Of a stretch of 15,342 nt of DNA, positions 1 through 7,264 are shown piece after piece (position 1 is the stretch's first letter; every line of letters begins with the position of its first letter). Under the pieces are notes generated by a model. It saw only the letters and a program-made list of their open reading frames with translations, ran no database searches and was not told the DNA's origin. Location: positions 1 to 15,342 of the forward strand of contig BNUQ01000047.1 of NCBI GenBank assembly GCA_025997475.1. Direction: 5' to 3'. The position numbers and the translations under genes are program-made. The DNA comes from Planctomycetales bacterium (GTDB lineage: Bacteria; Planctomycetota; SZUA-567).

Positions 1-157
1 TGGCTCCGGCGATGAAAAAATCGAGTAACTTTTTTGTCTGCGCCGAAGTCAGGCGCGAATGCCGTATTTTCACGCACGAAAAGCGTATCCACTAACCCAA
101 ATATTGTCAATTATCTATGCCAGCCCCTTTTAATAATGCTCGAAGCGCGACCTCTGC

Positions 158-185
158 TCAACTATCAACTCTTAACTCTCAACTC
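158..185. repeat. seven-base tandem repeat upstream of truB
   Basis: Four consecutive heptamers, TCAACTA, TCAACTC, TTAACTC and TCAACTC, read directly from the sequence. They belong to the same general YAAYnnn pattern as the heptamer tracts in the other gaps of the GC-rich part. The tract ends about 32 bp before the truB start and contains no recognisable ribosome binding site. Confidence 0.75.
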
Positions 186-217
186 TCACTCTGCCGTCTC
201 TCGTGAGAAACAAAAAA

Positions 218-922
218 ATGGAATCTGTCGCGCCGCTCTCTCCGAAGCCGTTTCCCGAATTGCTGGCGCAGTTTCGCGCCGCGCCGCGGTCGTTGCTGAA
301 CGCCGGCGTTTATCTTTACGACAAACCGAGCGGCATCACCAGCCACGATGTCGTCGCGCGCGTCAAACGTCAGCGCGGTTGGAAAAAAGTCGGACACGGC
401 GGCACGCTCGACCCGCTCGCCACCGGCTTGTTGGTCATTTTAGTTGACGGCGCGACGCGGCTGTTCGACGCGCTCCACGAATTTGACAAAGAATATCTCG
501 CCGATTTCCGGCTCGGCCTGCGCACCGACTCCCAAGACATTACCGGTAAAATCATCGCCGAAACCGCCGCTTTTACCGTCCGCCGCGAACAGGCGGAGCA
601 AGCGTTGCGACCTTTGCACGGCGAAATTTTACAGGTGCCGCCGATGTTCAGCGCGCTCAAACAACAGGGGCGGAAGTTGGTTGACTTGGCGCGGCGCGGC
701 ATCGCCGTTGAACGCGCGCCGCGTCCGGTGAAAATCACCGCGCTTGAACTGTTGCATTTTGACGGACGCGACGGACGCTTGCGCGTCGCGGCAGGCAAAG
801 GTTTTTACGCGCGGACGCTCATCGACGATTTCGGCAACGCGCTCGGCGTCGGCGCGACGCTGACCGCGCTTCGCCGGACGCGCGTCGCGATGTTCGGCGT
901 GGAAGAGGCGATTCCCTTTTAA
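218..922 (+). CDS. truB: tRNA pseudouridine(55) synthase TruB
   Basis: TruB converts uridine 55 in the T-loop of tRNAs to pseudouridine. The family signature is plain: KPSGITS at residues 36-42 and GGTLDPLATG around residues 61-70, in which Asp65 is the expected catalytic aspartate. The protein is 234 residues, against 314 for the E. coli enzyme. It ends soon after the catalytic domain, so the C-terminal PUA domain is absent or vestigial, as in several bacterial TruB proteins. I chose ATG 218; a GTG at 203 in the same frame is possible, and neither has a clear Shine-Dalgarno sequence. A seven-base repeat tract lies just upstream and another begins two bases after the stop. The gene converges, through purF, on rpsO and pnp, which in many bacteria lie downstream of truB on the same strand. 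Confidence 0.93.
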   Translation: MESVAPLSPKPFPELLAQFRAAPRSLLNAGVYLYDKPSGITSHDVVARVKRQRGWKKVGHGGTLDPLATGLLVILVDGATRLFDALHEFDKEYLADFRLGLRTDSQDITGKIIAETAAFTVRREQAEQALRPLHGEILQVPPMFSALKQQGRKLVDLARRGIAVERAPRPVKITALELLHFDGRDGRLRVAAGKGFYARTLIDDFGNALGVGATLTALRRTRVAMFGVEEAIPF

Positions 923-924
923 CC

Positions 925-952
925 CAATTAACAATGAACAATGAACAATTAA
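925..952. repeat. seven-base tandem repeat after truB
   Basis: Four heptamers in a row, CAATTAA, CAATGAA, CAATGAA and CAATTAA, starting two bases after the truB stop codon. It is the same unit as the five-copy tract at 10664-10698. Confidence 0.8.
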
Positions 953-971
953 CCATCGAGGAGTTGACGGT

Positions 972-994
972 AAAAATTTCGCGAAGCGATTTTT
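972..994 (+). terminator. weak candidate intrinsic terminator after truB
   Basis: A short TCGC-GAA-GCGA hairpin (979-989) is preceded by a run of A and followed by five T (990-994), so the A and T runs can extend the stem with a small bulge. The short stem makes efficient termination uncertain. Confidence 0.35.
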
Positions 995-1012
995 AATCAT
1001 CAAACTCCAAAA

Positions 1013-1033
1013 TTCTTAATTCTTAATTTTTAA
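1013..1033. repeat. seven-base tandem repeat before purF
   Basis: Three heptamers, TTCTTAA, TTCTTAA and TTTTTAA, immediately upstream of the purF ribosome binding site (AAGGAG at 1043-1048). On the other strand they read as TTAAGAA units, matching the unit after purF at 2520-2536. Confidence 0.7.
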
Positions 1034-1054
1034 TTGTTCCACAAGGAGTAAAAA

Positions 1055-2509
1055 ATGGGCTACGGACATCACTGCGGTGTGGCGGGCGTGTATGGCGTCA
1101 AGGACGCGGCGTCGGTCATTTGGTTGGCGTTGCACGCGCTCCAACATCGCGGACAGGAGAGCGCCGGCATCGTGTGTAGCGACGGCGAAAAAATTCGCAG
1201 TATCAAAAATATGGGTCTGCTGTCGCACGCCGTTCCCAGCGGTCGGCTCAACGAATTACCGGGGCACGTCGCGATTGGGCACGTCCGTTATTCGACCACC
1301 GGCGCGTCGAAAGCGCAAAACATTCAGCCGCTCGTCGTCGATTATTCCGAGGGTTTATTGGCGTTGGCGCACAACGGCAATCTCGTCAACGCCCACGTGC
1401 TTCGCGACGAATACGAAGCGTGGGGTTCGATTTTTCAGACCTCGACCGACAGCGAAATTTTAGTCCACTTGATGGCGAAACCTTCGCACGTCGGCAAGCC
1501 GAACAATTTGGGACACTGCCTCAATCACATTCTCGGCTCCTACTGTTTCGTGCTGATGAAAAAAGACCGGCTCATCGCGGCGCGCGACCCGCAGGGTTTT
1601 CATCCGCTCTGCCTGGGCAAACTCGACGACGGTTACATCGTCGCCAGCGAAACCGTGGCGCTCGACATCGTCGGCGCGCGTTTGGTGCGGGAAATCAATC
1701 CGGGCGAAATGGTTACGATTGACCGCCACGGCGGCTTGAAATCGGTGATTTTTGCGCCCCCTGAACGCATCAAACCGGCGCACTGCATTTTTGAGCATAT
1801 TTATTTCGCGCGTCCCGACAGCCGGATTTTCGGCGACAGCGTGCATCGCGTCCGCTTTCAACTCGGCGTGAACTTGGGGCGCGAAGACGACGTGGAGGCG
1901 GACGTGGTTTCGGCGATTCCCGACAGCGGCTGGAGCGCCGCGATGGGTTACGCCGGCGAGCGGAAGATGACTATCGACCGCGCGTTTGTCCGCAATCATT
2001 ACGTCGGGCGGACGTTCCTCGCGCCGGCGCAACAGCAACGCGCGCGCGCCGTCGGATTGAAGCACAACGCCATTCCCGACGCGGTGGACGGGCGCCGGAT
2101 TATCCTGATTGACGACTCGCTCGTGCGCGGCACGACGACGATGCGTTTGGTCAAGCGGCTGAAAGATTGCGGCGCGAAAGAAGTCCATTTGCGCCTGTCG
2201 TGCGCGCCGAATTTGCATCCGTGTTATTACGGGATTGATTTTCCGACGCGCAAAGAACTGCTGGCGGCCAATCACACGATACCCGAAATGGAAAAAATGT
2301 TGCAGGTCGATTCGCTCCGTTATTTGTCGGTGGAGGGAATGATGAAGGCGGTGAGTTTGCCCGCCGACCATTACTGCAAGGCGTGCTTCACCGGCGAATA
2401 CCCGGTGCCGCCGGTCGATAGTTTAGCCGGCGAAAACGCTTACAGCGCCGACCTCGGCGGCGGCGACAACGAAATCGCCGACATCGTTTTTCCGAATGCG
2501 AAGTGCTGA
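1055..2509 (+). CDS. purF: amidophosphoribosyltransferase PurF, iron-sulfur type
   Basis: PurF carries out the first step of purine synthesis, making phosphoribosylamine from PRPP and glutamine. Residues 1-6 look like a short propeptide cleaved before Cys7, the N-terminal nucleophile of the glutaminase domain. HRGQESAGI and RYSTTG follow in that domain. The PRPP-binding loop, with ILIDDSLVRGTTT, lies near residues 350-362. Cys244, Cys390, Cys441 and Cys444 sit at a constant offset of eight from the four ligands of the Bacillus subtilis 4Fe-4S enzyme (236, 382, 433 and 436), which argues for the oxygen-sensitive iron-sulfur class rather than the cluster-free E. coli class. The length of 484 residues is normal. 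AAGGAG at 1043-1048 fixes the ATG start. No purine riboswitch was recognised in the short upstream gap, which instead holds heptamer repeats. Confidence 0.96.
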   Translation: MGYGHHCGVAGVYGVKDAASVIWLALHALQHRGQESAGIVCSDGEKIRSIKNMGLLSHAVPSGRLNELPGHVAIGHVRYSTTGASKAQNIQPLVVDYSEGLLALAHNGNLVNAHVLRDEYEAWGSIFQTSTDSEILVHLMAKPSHVGKPNNLGHCLNHILGSYCFVLMKKDRLIAARDPQGFHPLCLGKLDDGYIVASETVALDIVGARLVREINPGEMVTIDRHGGLKSVIFAPPERIKPAHCIFEHIYFARPDSRIFGDSVHRVRFQLGVNLGREDDVEADVVSAIPDSGWSAAMGYAGERKMTIDRAFVRNHYVGRTFLAPAQQQRARAVGLKHNAIPDAVDGRRIILIDDSLVRGTTTMRLVKRLKDCGAKEVHLRLSCAPNLHPCYYGIDFPTRKELLAANHTIPEMEKMLQVDSLRYLSVEGMMKAVSLPADHYCKACFTGEYPVPPVDSLAGENAYSADLGGGDNEIADIVFPNAKC

Positions 2510-2518
2510 AAGTAAGAG

Positions 2519-2575
2519 CAATTAAGAATTAAGAATTGATGTTACGCGATTTTGATAATTTTTAATTCTTAATTG
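2519..2575. repeat. inverted AT-rich repeat with heptamers, purF-pnp gap
   Basis: CAATTAAGAATT at 2519-2530 is perfectly inverted as AATTCTTAATTG at 2564-2575. The left arm continues as ATTAAGA heptamers. Between the arms lies ATGTTACGCG (2539-2548), a sequence that recurs at 7013, 10705 and, inverted, 11006. Confidence 0.65.
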
Positions 2576-2613
2576 ACGTAAAGTCGGCGGATGGAGTTAA
2601 ACGCGTCAAACAA

Positions 2614-2642
2614 AAAAAACGCCGCATGACGCGGCGTTTTTT
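2614..2642. terminator. bidirectional intrinsic terminator between purF and pnp
   Basis: A perfect 12-bp stem pairs AAAAAACGCCGC (2614-2625) with GCGGCGTTTTTT (2631-2642) around a five-base loop. The A run on one side and the T run on the other give a U tract on both strands. It therefore fits as a shared terminator for the convergent purF and rpsO-pnp transcripts, about 105 bp after the purF stop and 50 bp after the pnp stop. Confidence 0.88.
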
Positions 2643-2691
2643 ATTCGGTAAATGCTATCGGACAAACACGCTTGCGGACGCGGCGCGATAA

Positions 2692-4890
2692 TTAACGGCG
2701 CGGTCCGTCGCGGCGCGGCGGGCGCGGCGCGCGGGGCGCGCGGGGCGGCGGCGGCGTATAGACCTCGCCCCGCTCTTCTAAAATCACCGCTTTGCGACTC
2801 AGCCGCAATTTGCCTTCGCCTTCGATATCGACGACTTTTACCGAAATCACGTCGCCGATTTTCACGATGTCTTCGACATTTTTCACAAAACCCGCGCCGT
2901 CGGTCAATTCGCTGATGTGGCACATTCCCTCCGTGCTGGGCAAAATTTCCACGAAGCAACCGAACTCCCGCACGCCGGTTACTTTGCCCGTGTAGGTTCT
3001 GCCGACTTCCGGCACTTCGCACAACGCCTTAATCCGGTCCACCGCGAGTTTCAACATTTCGCCGTTCGGCGCGCAAATCGTTACTTCGCCGCAATCGCCG
3101 ACTTCTTCGATGTTGATTTCCGATTTGGTTTCGTCCTGCAAACTGCGAATCGTTTCGCCGCCTTTGCCGATGATTTTGCCGAGGAACGACGACGGCACTT
3201 TCACCATTTCAAGGCGCGGCGCGCGGTTGTTGATTTCGGTGCGCGGCGCCGGCAGACACGCCGAAATTTTGCCGAGAATATGGTCGAGACCGGTGCGCGA
3301 TTGTTTGAGCGCCGCGCGCATCGTTTCCGGGTCGATGCCGTCGATTTTGATGTCCATCTGCAACGCCGTGATGCCGCTCGCCGTGCCGCAGACCTTGAAA
3401 TCCATATCGCCGTAGTGGTCTTCGTCGCCGAGAATGTCGGTGATGACGACCGGCTTTTCGCCGGCGTCTTGCAACAAGCCCATCGCAATGCCCGCCACCG
3501 GCGCGGCAATCGGCACGCCCGCGTCCATCAACGCCAACGTGCAGGCGCACACCGTCGCCATCGACGACGAGCCGTTCATTTCCAACACTTCGCTGACCGC
3601 GCGAATGGTGTAGGCAAAACCGTTTTTGCCGTGCGGCATCACCGCTTGCAACGCGCGTTGCGCCAGCATGCCGTGTCCGATGTCGCGCCGTCCCGGATTG
3701 CCCGGACGCTTCGCCTCGCCCACCGAAAAACCGGGCGCCTGATAATGCACAAACCACTGCTGGTCGTGCGGCTCGTGCAAGCCGTCAACTTTTTGCGCGT
3801 CTAAAATCGAGCCGAGCGTAATCGCCACCAACACCTGCGTTTCGCCGCGGGTGAACAGCGACGAGCCGTGCGTGCGCGGCAGAACGTCAACCCGCGCGTC
3901 AATCGGGCGCACGGTGTAAAGGTCGCGCCCGTCCACGCGGGCGTTTTGTTTAATCAACGCGCGCACGACTTCGGCGCGGATTAGGTCAATCGCTTTTTTG
4001 ACATTTTTTTCCTCAAAGCCGGGCGTGTCCGGTTTGGCGATTTCGACGATGAGTTCTTTGCGCGCGGCGGCATACGCTTGGGCGCGGGCTTGTTTGAACG
4101 GCGTTTGCATCGCGGTTTTGATGCGCTCGTAACCGAGCGCGCGCGCCGCGTCCAACGACGCCGGCGGCGCCGGCGGAATGAATTCCATTTTCGGTTTGCC
4201 GGCTTTCGCCATCAACTCTTTAATCATTTCGCAAATGATTTTGATTTGCGCGTGTCCGAGATACAGCGCTTCCAACATTTTTTCTTCGCTGAGATTGTTG
4301 GCGCCGGCTTCGACCATCGTGATGCTGTCGGCGGTGCCGGCAATCGTCAGGTTGAGTTCCGTGTGGCGCAATTGCGTCTCGGTCGGATTGACCACCAATT
4401 GCCCGTCAACCAACCCGATGCGCACCGCGCCGACCGGTCCCTTAAACGGCAACGGCGAGAGCGAACACGCGGTCGAGGCGCCGACGATGCTCAAAATGTC
4501 CCCCGGATTTTGCAAGTCCGACGACATCACCAACGACTGGACGATGACTTCGTAATTGAAGCCGTCGGGAAACAGCGGCCGGAGCGGACGGTCGGTCAGC
4601 CGCATCGTCAGCGTTTCGTGCGTCGAGGGCGCTTTTTCGCGTTTGAAAAAACCGCCCGGAAATTTGCCGGCGGCGTAGGTTTTCTCGCGGTAATCGACGG
4701 TGAGCGGAAAAAAATCGTCGTCCGATTCCACTTGGTTGCCCATCGCGACGGCGGAGAGAACGACGGTGTCGCCGTAGCGCACAACGCAGGAACCGGCGGC
4801 TTGTTTGGCGACCAAACCGGTCGAGATGCGGAGCGTCCGTCCGGCGATTTCCCGTTCCACCGCCACTTCATTCAGTTTTAATTCTTCCAT
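2692..4890 (-). CDS. pnp: polyribonucleotide nucleotidyltransferase (PNPase)
   Basis: PNPase degrades RNA 3' to 5' by phosphorolysis and is usually a trimer in the RNA degradosome. Two RNase PH cores are present. The second carries GSSSMATV and [12 protein letters not shown], the active-site region holding the catalytic aspartates. A KH domain with IIGKGGE spans roughly residues 560-628, and an S1 domain roughly 629-702. The last 22 residues are a low-complexity Pro/Arg tail that may add RNA affinity. Start choice: the frame extends to a TTG at 4911, but ATG 4890 begins [11 protein letters not shown], a usual N-terminus, and gives 732 residues. The ribosome binding site is poor (GAGTG close to the ATG, GAGG further away), which may suit control at the translational level. 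It is the last gene of a unit starting at rpsO, 61 bp after a 38-codon membrane-protein gene. Confidence 0.96.
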   Translation of the reverse strand: MEELKLNEVAVEREIAGRTLRISTGLVAKQAAGSCVVRYGDTVVLSAVAMGNQVESDDDFFPLTVDYREKTYAAGKFPGGFFKREKAPSTHETLTMRLTDRPLRPLFPDGFNYEVIVQSLVMSSDLQNPGDILSIVGASTACSLSPLPFKGPVGAVRIGLVDGQLVVNPTETQLRHTELNLTIAGTADSITMVEAGANNLSEEKMLEALYLGHAQIKIICEMIKELMAKAGKPKMEFIPPAPPASLDAARALGYERIKTAMQTPFKQARAQAYAAARKELIVEIAKPDTPGFEEKNVKKAIDLIRAEVVRALIKQNARVDGRDLYTVRPIDARVDVLPRTHGSSLFTRGETQVLVAITLGSILDAQKVDGLHEPHDQQWFVHYQAPGFSVGEAKRPGNPGRRDIGHGMLAQRALQAVMPHGKNGFAYTIRAVSEVLEMNGSSSMATVCACTLALMDAGVPIAAPVAGIAMGLLQDAGEKPVVITDILGDEDHYGDMDFKVCGTASGITALQMDIKIDGIDPETMRAALKQSRTGLDHILGKISACLPAPRTEINNRAPRLEMVKVPSSFLGKIIGKGGETIRSLQDETKSEINIEEVGDCGEVTICAPNGEMLKLAVDRIKALCEVPEVGRTYTGKVTGVREFGCFVEILPSTEGMCHISELTDGAGFVKNVEDIVKIGDVISVKVVDIEGEGKLRLSRKAVILEERGEVYTPPPPRAPRAPRPPRRDGPRR

Positions 4891-4951
4891 AATTTCACTC
4901 GCTTTCCTCAAAAAAGTTTTTTCGATAGTTGATTTAGGTATTACATAACAG

Positions 4952-5068
4952 TTAGTCGGCGTTGGCGTCCTTGGCTTCTCTTTGCACTTTTTCCGCCTTG
5001 CGAATAAACAATAGTCCGCCGGTAAAAACCGCGAAAATCAAGATTAACACTTGATACCAAATGTCCAT
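4952..5068 (-). CDS. 38-residue single-pass membrane microprotein
   Basis: I do not recognise a family. The reading frame encodes MDIWYQVLILIFAVFTGGLL followed by a charged tail of alternating Lys, Glu, Arg and Asp residues. Residues 5-22 can form one membrane helix, and the basic RK after it suggests the tail stays in the cytoplasm. Support for a real gene is good for so small an ORF: a strong Shine-Dalgarno AAAGGAGAG (5083-5075) sits six bases before the ATG, and the ATG shares its A with the stop of the upstream gene (TAATG), typical of translational coupling. The Shine-Dalgarno is made from the last codons of that gene. It lies in the same orientation between rpsO and pnp. Its role is unknown; a membrane anchor or small regulator is only a guess. 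Confidence 0.7.
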   Translation of the reverse strand: MDIWYQVLILIFAVFTGGLLFIRKAEKVQREAKDANAD

Positions 5069-5322
5069 TATTTTCTCTCCTTTAGCACAACAAGAATGAA
5101 CGCCAACAACATAGAAACAACCGCCACGAGGAGTCCGAAAGTTTGACCTTGAAAAATTGCCGCAATCGCGGCGCCGACGCTAACTTTTTCGCACCAGCCA
5201 ATCAGCAAACCGTAGGCGGCGGGAACATCCATCTTCAGCCACCAGACGTGGAGACGGTTTCTTATCCGCTCGCGCTGTCGAGCCGACCACGCGGTTATTT
5301 TTATCAGTTGCAGGCGGCTCAT
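5068..5322 (-). CDS. 84-residue small membrane protein of unknown function
   Basis: No family recognised. Residues 1-30 are basic and amphipathic, rich in Arg, Gln and Trp (for example ARQRERIRNRLHVWWLK). Residues about 34-58 are moderately hydrophobic and residues 61-80 form a strong membrane helix ending in KERK. The ATG lies three bases after the rpsO stop (TAACCGATG), with AAGGCG inside the end of rpsO as the likely ribosome binding site, so translation is probably coupled to rpsO. The stop overlaps the start of the next microprotein gene. An internal ATG at residue 31 (MDVPAAYG) could give a shorter form. The position inside the rpsO-pnp unit and the tight coupling argue for a real gene. 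A structural partner for the 38-residue protein is possible but unproven. Confidence 0.72.
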   Translation of the reverse strand: MSRLQLIKITAWSARQRERIRNRLHVWWLKMDVPAAYGLLIGWCEKVSVGAAIAAIFQGQTFGLLVAVVSMLLAFILVVLKERK

Positions 5323-5325
5323 CGG

Positions 5326-5601
5326 TTACGCCTTGGCGCGGAGTTGCAATTCGGCGACGAGCGCGGCGTAACGTTCGTGGCTGACGTTGCGAAGATATTT
5401 CAGCAGGCGATTGCGTTGATTAACCATACCGAGCAAACCGCGCCGCGAGTGACGGTCTTTCGGGTGGTCGCGCAAGTGTTCGGTGAGGTCGCGAATGCGT
5501 TGTCCCAACACGGCGATTTGCACTTCCGGCGAGCCAGTGTCGTTGGCGCCGCGCGCAAACTTTTGCATAATCTCCGTTTTGTTTTCTTTCGACATAACCA
5601 T
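5326..5601 (-). CDS. rpsO: 30S ribosomal protein S15
   Basis: S15 is a primary binder of 16S rRNA in the platform of the small subunit. The 91-residue product has the family hallmarks, including TGSPEVQIA near the start and [20 protein letters not shown] in the middle; E. coli S15 is 89 residues. Two candidate ATGs lie two codons apart. AAGGAGG at 5611-5617 is nine bases from the first (5601), so I take that one. It is the first gene of a minus-strand unit continuing through two small membrane-protein genes to pnp, a variant of the widespread rpsO-pnp pair. The mRNA leader probably includes or abuts the 165-bp palindrome at 5649-5813. In several bacteria S15 represses its own mRNA through leader structure, but no known S15 leader motif was recognised here. 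Confidence 0.96.
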   Translation of the reverse strand: MVMSKENKTEIMQKFARGANDTGSPEVQIAVLGQRIRDLTEHLRDHPKDRHSRRGLLGMVNQRNRLLKYLRNVSHERYAALVAELQLRAKA

Positions 5602-5648
5602 AGAACTAATCCTCCTTATCGTTAGGGGTGAAAATCATCAATTACCAT

Positions 5649-5813
5649 TAGACCTGTTCGACAACCAATTCGCGGCATCTTTTCGGCTAATTTTCCGTTC
5701 CGCCGCGTCAAAATTCCTTGCAATACTCTCGGTATTGCTTCGTCATTTCTCCTTGCGGAACGAAAAATTATGCCCGAAAATATGCTCGTTCTCGGTTATC
5801 GAACAGGTCTATT
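5649..5813. mobile_element. MITE-like near-perfect palindrome flanked by TA
   Basis: The ends TAGACCTGTTCGACAACC (5649-5666) and its inverse (5796-5813) match at 17 of 18 positions. The symmetry continues inward: both arms then carry TTTTCGG, TAATTTT and CGTTCCGC in the same order. At the centre is a 7-bp hairpin, GCAATAC/GTATTGC (5720-5738). The whole segment is thus one long imperfect palindrome with no coding capacity. Both ends show a TA, which would fit the TA target duplication of Tc1/mariner-IS630 type elements, but no transposase is present to confirm it. It lies about 32 bp upstream of the rpsO ribosome binding site, so it could fold in the rpsO leader RNA. The IS-family assignment is an inference. 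Confidence 0.65.
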
Positions 5814-5876
5814 AAAAAATTGCGGAGTAATTGGCAAAATCGGCGCGAGACAAATTAACCGCCAAACGCCACGGTT

Positions 5877-5904
5877 TCGTAATTTGTAATTTTTAATTTG
5901 TAAT
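5877..5904. repeat. seven-base tandem repeat upstream of the rpsO unit
   Basis: Four heptamers in a row: TCGTAAT, TTGTAAT, TTTTAAT and TTGTAAT. It is the same unit as the tract at 11019-11046. Confidence 0.8.
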
Positions 5905-5930
5905 TGCTCTATGTGTGATGCGGGCGCGGA

Positions 5931-6006
5931 GGAAACGAGACGGCGAGGCAAGCCGCGGCGGGTTTCCGATGCACCGTCGCGCCGTCGGTCGTCGCTAAGA
6001 AGCGAC
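5931..6006. repeat. GC-rich patch with nested hairpins
   Basis: GGAAAC (5931-5936) pairs with GTTTCC (5962-5967), enclosing CGGC/GCCG (5941-5944 and 5952-5955). A perfect 6-bp hairpin with an AAGA loop follows, GTCGCT/AGCGAC (5991-6006). The patch stands out in an otherwise AT-rich gap. It may be a dispersed repeat or a structured RNA; no known RNA family was recognised. Confidence 0.4.
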
Positions 6007-6070
6007 ATTCGCGTGCGCCACCGTCAATCACCGGAGAAAAAATACTTGTCTAATTCAACGAAGCGCGGGA

Positions 6071-6079
6071 TGGTATAAT
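6071..6079 (+). promoter_or_regulatory. extended -10 promoter for the dehydrogenase gene
   Basis: TGGTATAAT is a perfect TGn plus TATAAT extended -10 element. The -35 position (around 6051-6056) has no good match, which is typical of extended -10 promoters. Transcription would begin near 6086, giving a leader of about 120 bases before the ATG at 6207. Confidence 0.5.
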
Positions 6080-6206
6080 AAAGCGCGACAAAGTCAACGG
6101 ACAGCCATTACCGATTAAAGTTAGAGTTGTCCGGTAACATTCAAAAACTTATAGATGCGTGGATAAGTTGTTTTTTTAATGGTTAATTTCTAATCGAAAG
6201 GCGCGT

Positions 6207-6995
6207 ATGACCGCACAAAATTTCACCGGCAAAGTCGTTTGGATTACCGGCGCGTCGTCGGGCCTCGGCGAAGCGTTGGCGCGGGAATGGCACGCGCGCG
6301 GCGCGAAAGTAATTCTTTCGGCGCGGCGGGAAGCGGCGTTGGCGCAAATCGCCGGCGAGTGGCAAGACGCCAAGATTTTACCGTTGGACGTGGCGCAAAC
6401 GCTCGCGGCGCCGGCGGCGGTCGAGCAAGCGTGGGCGCTGTTCGGGCGGATTGACATTATGGCGCACAACGCCGGCGTCAGTCAGCGTTCCGCCGCCGCC
6501 GCCACGCCGCTGGCGACGACGCGCGAAATAATGGAAACGAATTTTTTCGGACCGGTGGCGTTAACGAAAGAATTGTTGCCGCGAATGCGCGCGGGCGGCG
6601 GGCGCATCGTGGTGATAACGAGTTTAATGGGAAAATTCGGCGCGGCGGGACGCAGTTCCTACGCGGCGAGCAAGCACGCTTTGCACGGTTATTTCGACGC
6701 TTTGCGCGCGGAAGAATGGGCGCAGAGGATTCGGGTTACGTTGGTTACGCCGGGCTACGTTCGCACGGCGATTTCGCAAAACGCCAAAGACGAAAACGGC
6801 GGCGCGCACGGCGCGCTCGACCGCGGACAAGCCGGCGGAATGGCGCCGGAAAAATGCGCGAAAATTATCGTGGACGGCGTGGCGCGCGACCGCGAAGAAA
6901 TTTTAGTCGGCGGTTTCGAAAAATTCGCCGTGTTCGCCAAACGCTGGGCGCCGAAACTGCTGTCTATCGGTTTGCGCGGACGCAACATTGATTGA
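6207..6995 (+). CDS. short-chain dehydrogenase/reductase (SDR)
   Basis: A classical SDR of 262 residues. It has the nucleotide-binding TGASSGLG at residues 14-21, NAG at 88-90, and the catalytic Ser139, Tyr152 and Lys156 (YAASK), all at normal spacing. Such enzymes oxidise or reduce alcohols and ketones using NAD(P)(H). The Arg after the second strand (SARRE) hints at NADP(H). The substrate cannot be told; the overall look is like DHRS7-type or other lipid and steroid-like SDRs, but this is only an impression. The ATG is preceded by a modest GAAAGG. An extended -10 promoter lies about 130 bp upstream and no gene is close downstream, so it is probably transcribed alone. Confidence 0.9.
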   Translation: MTAQNFTGKVVWITGASSGLGEALAREWHARGAKVILSARREAALAQIAGEWQDAKILPLDVAQTLAAPAAVEQAWALFGRIDIMAHNAGVSQRSAAAATPLATTREIMETNFFGPVALTKELLPRMRAGGGRIVVITSLMGKFGAAGRSSYAASKHALHGYFDALRAEEWAQRIRVTLVTPGYVRTAISQNAKDENGGAHGALDRGQAGGMAPEKCAKIIVDGVARDREEILVGGFEKFAVFAKRWAPKLLSIGLRGRNID

Positions 6996-7012
6996 AAAAC
7001 AATTACGAACTG

Positions 7013-7198
7013 ATGTTACGCGCCGCTCTTAATTGCCCCACGCTTTAGCGTGGGGTCAAAAGCGGATTAAAAATCATCGGCTTTAGCCGAATAAAATAAT
7101 TTGGGCTAAAGCCCACTTATTTTTTCAATCGCCTACCCCACGCTAAAGCGTGGGGCTATTAACCGCCGACCACGCAAATTTGATTGACCGCGTAACGT
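7013..7198. repeat. segment bounded by inverted ATGTTACGCG ends
   Basis: ATGTTACGCG (7013-7022) faces CGCGTAACGT (7189-7198), an inverted match with one mismatch. The left end shares 15 bases, through CCGCT, with the left end of the segment at 10705-11015. It encloses the REP-like structure at 7029-7162. Confidence 0.5.
7029..7162. repeat. REPIN-like inverted repeat
   Basis: The palindromes CCCCACGCTTTAGCGTGGGG (7036-7055) and CCCCACGCTAAAGCGTGGGG (7136-7155) are inverted copies of each other, and the match extends outward to TTAAT on both sides. Inside lie two smaller palindromes, CGGCTTTAGCCG (7078-7089) and TGGGCTAAAGCCCA (7102-7115). Paired inverted REP palindromes are the layout called REPIN, often mobilised by RAYT transposases encoded elsewhere in the genome. 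Confidence 0.75.
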
Positions 7199-7229
7199 GA
7201 GTTACGAATTACGGTTTCAATCGTTCCGC

Positions 7230-7264
7230 CGGCTTTAGCCGAACGGTTGTTGGGGCGAAAGCCC
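7230..7264. repeat. palindromic repeat, second copy at 9479-9514
   Basis: CGGCTTTAGCCG (7230-7241) is followed by AACGGTT and then a GGGCGAAAGCCC palindrome. The block at 9479-9514 has the same order and nearly the same sequence, with CTAAAG in place of CGAAAG, so this is a dispersed repeat family. Confidence 0.7.

Larger units (their letters stand above)
5814..6206. other. gap between the rpsO palindrome and the dehydrogenase gene
   Basis: No gene was found here. It holds a heptamer tract (5877-5904), a GC-rich patch with nested hairpins (5931-6006) and a probable extended -10 promoter facing right (6071-6079). A minus-strand open frame across 5796-6008 was not accepted because it runs through repeats and has no ribosome binding site. 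Confidence 0.6.

Noticed and set aside
2..28. Possible tail of an upstream gene ending GSGDEKIE
   Set aside because: Only eight codons are visible and another frame is open longer across the same bases, so nothing supports a particular gene such as rbfA.
34..447. 137-codon plus-strand frame at the start of the window
   Set aside because: It overlaps truB in another frame and passes through the heptamer repeat; the product looks random and Arg-rich.
1460..2371. Long minus-strand open frame opposite purF
   Set aside because: It lies opposite a certain gene, its product is rich in Arg and His from GC-biased antisense codons, and it has no recognisable domain or ribosome binding site.
2917..4881. 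Two long plus-strand open frames (2917-3804 and 4078-4881) opposite pnp
   Set aside because: Antisense shadows of a well-conserved gene; the composition is low-complexity, dominated by Arg, His, Ala and Phe, and no motif is seen.
5796..6008. 70-codon minus-strand frame upstream of rpsO
   Set aside because: It spans the end of the palindrome, a heptamer tract and the hairpin cluster, and has no ribosome binding site or domain.
6046..6079. TTGTCT as the -35 box for the promoter at 6074
   Set aside because: The spacing of 22 bp is too long for a sigma-70 type promoter; the extended -10 explanation fits better.
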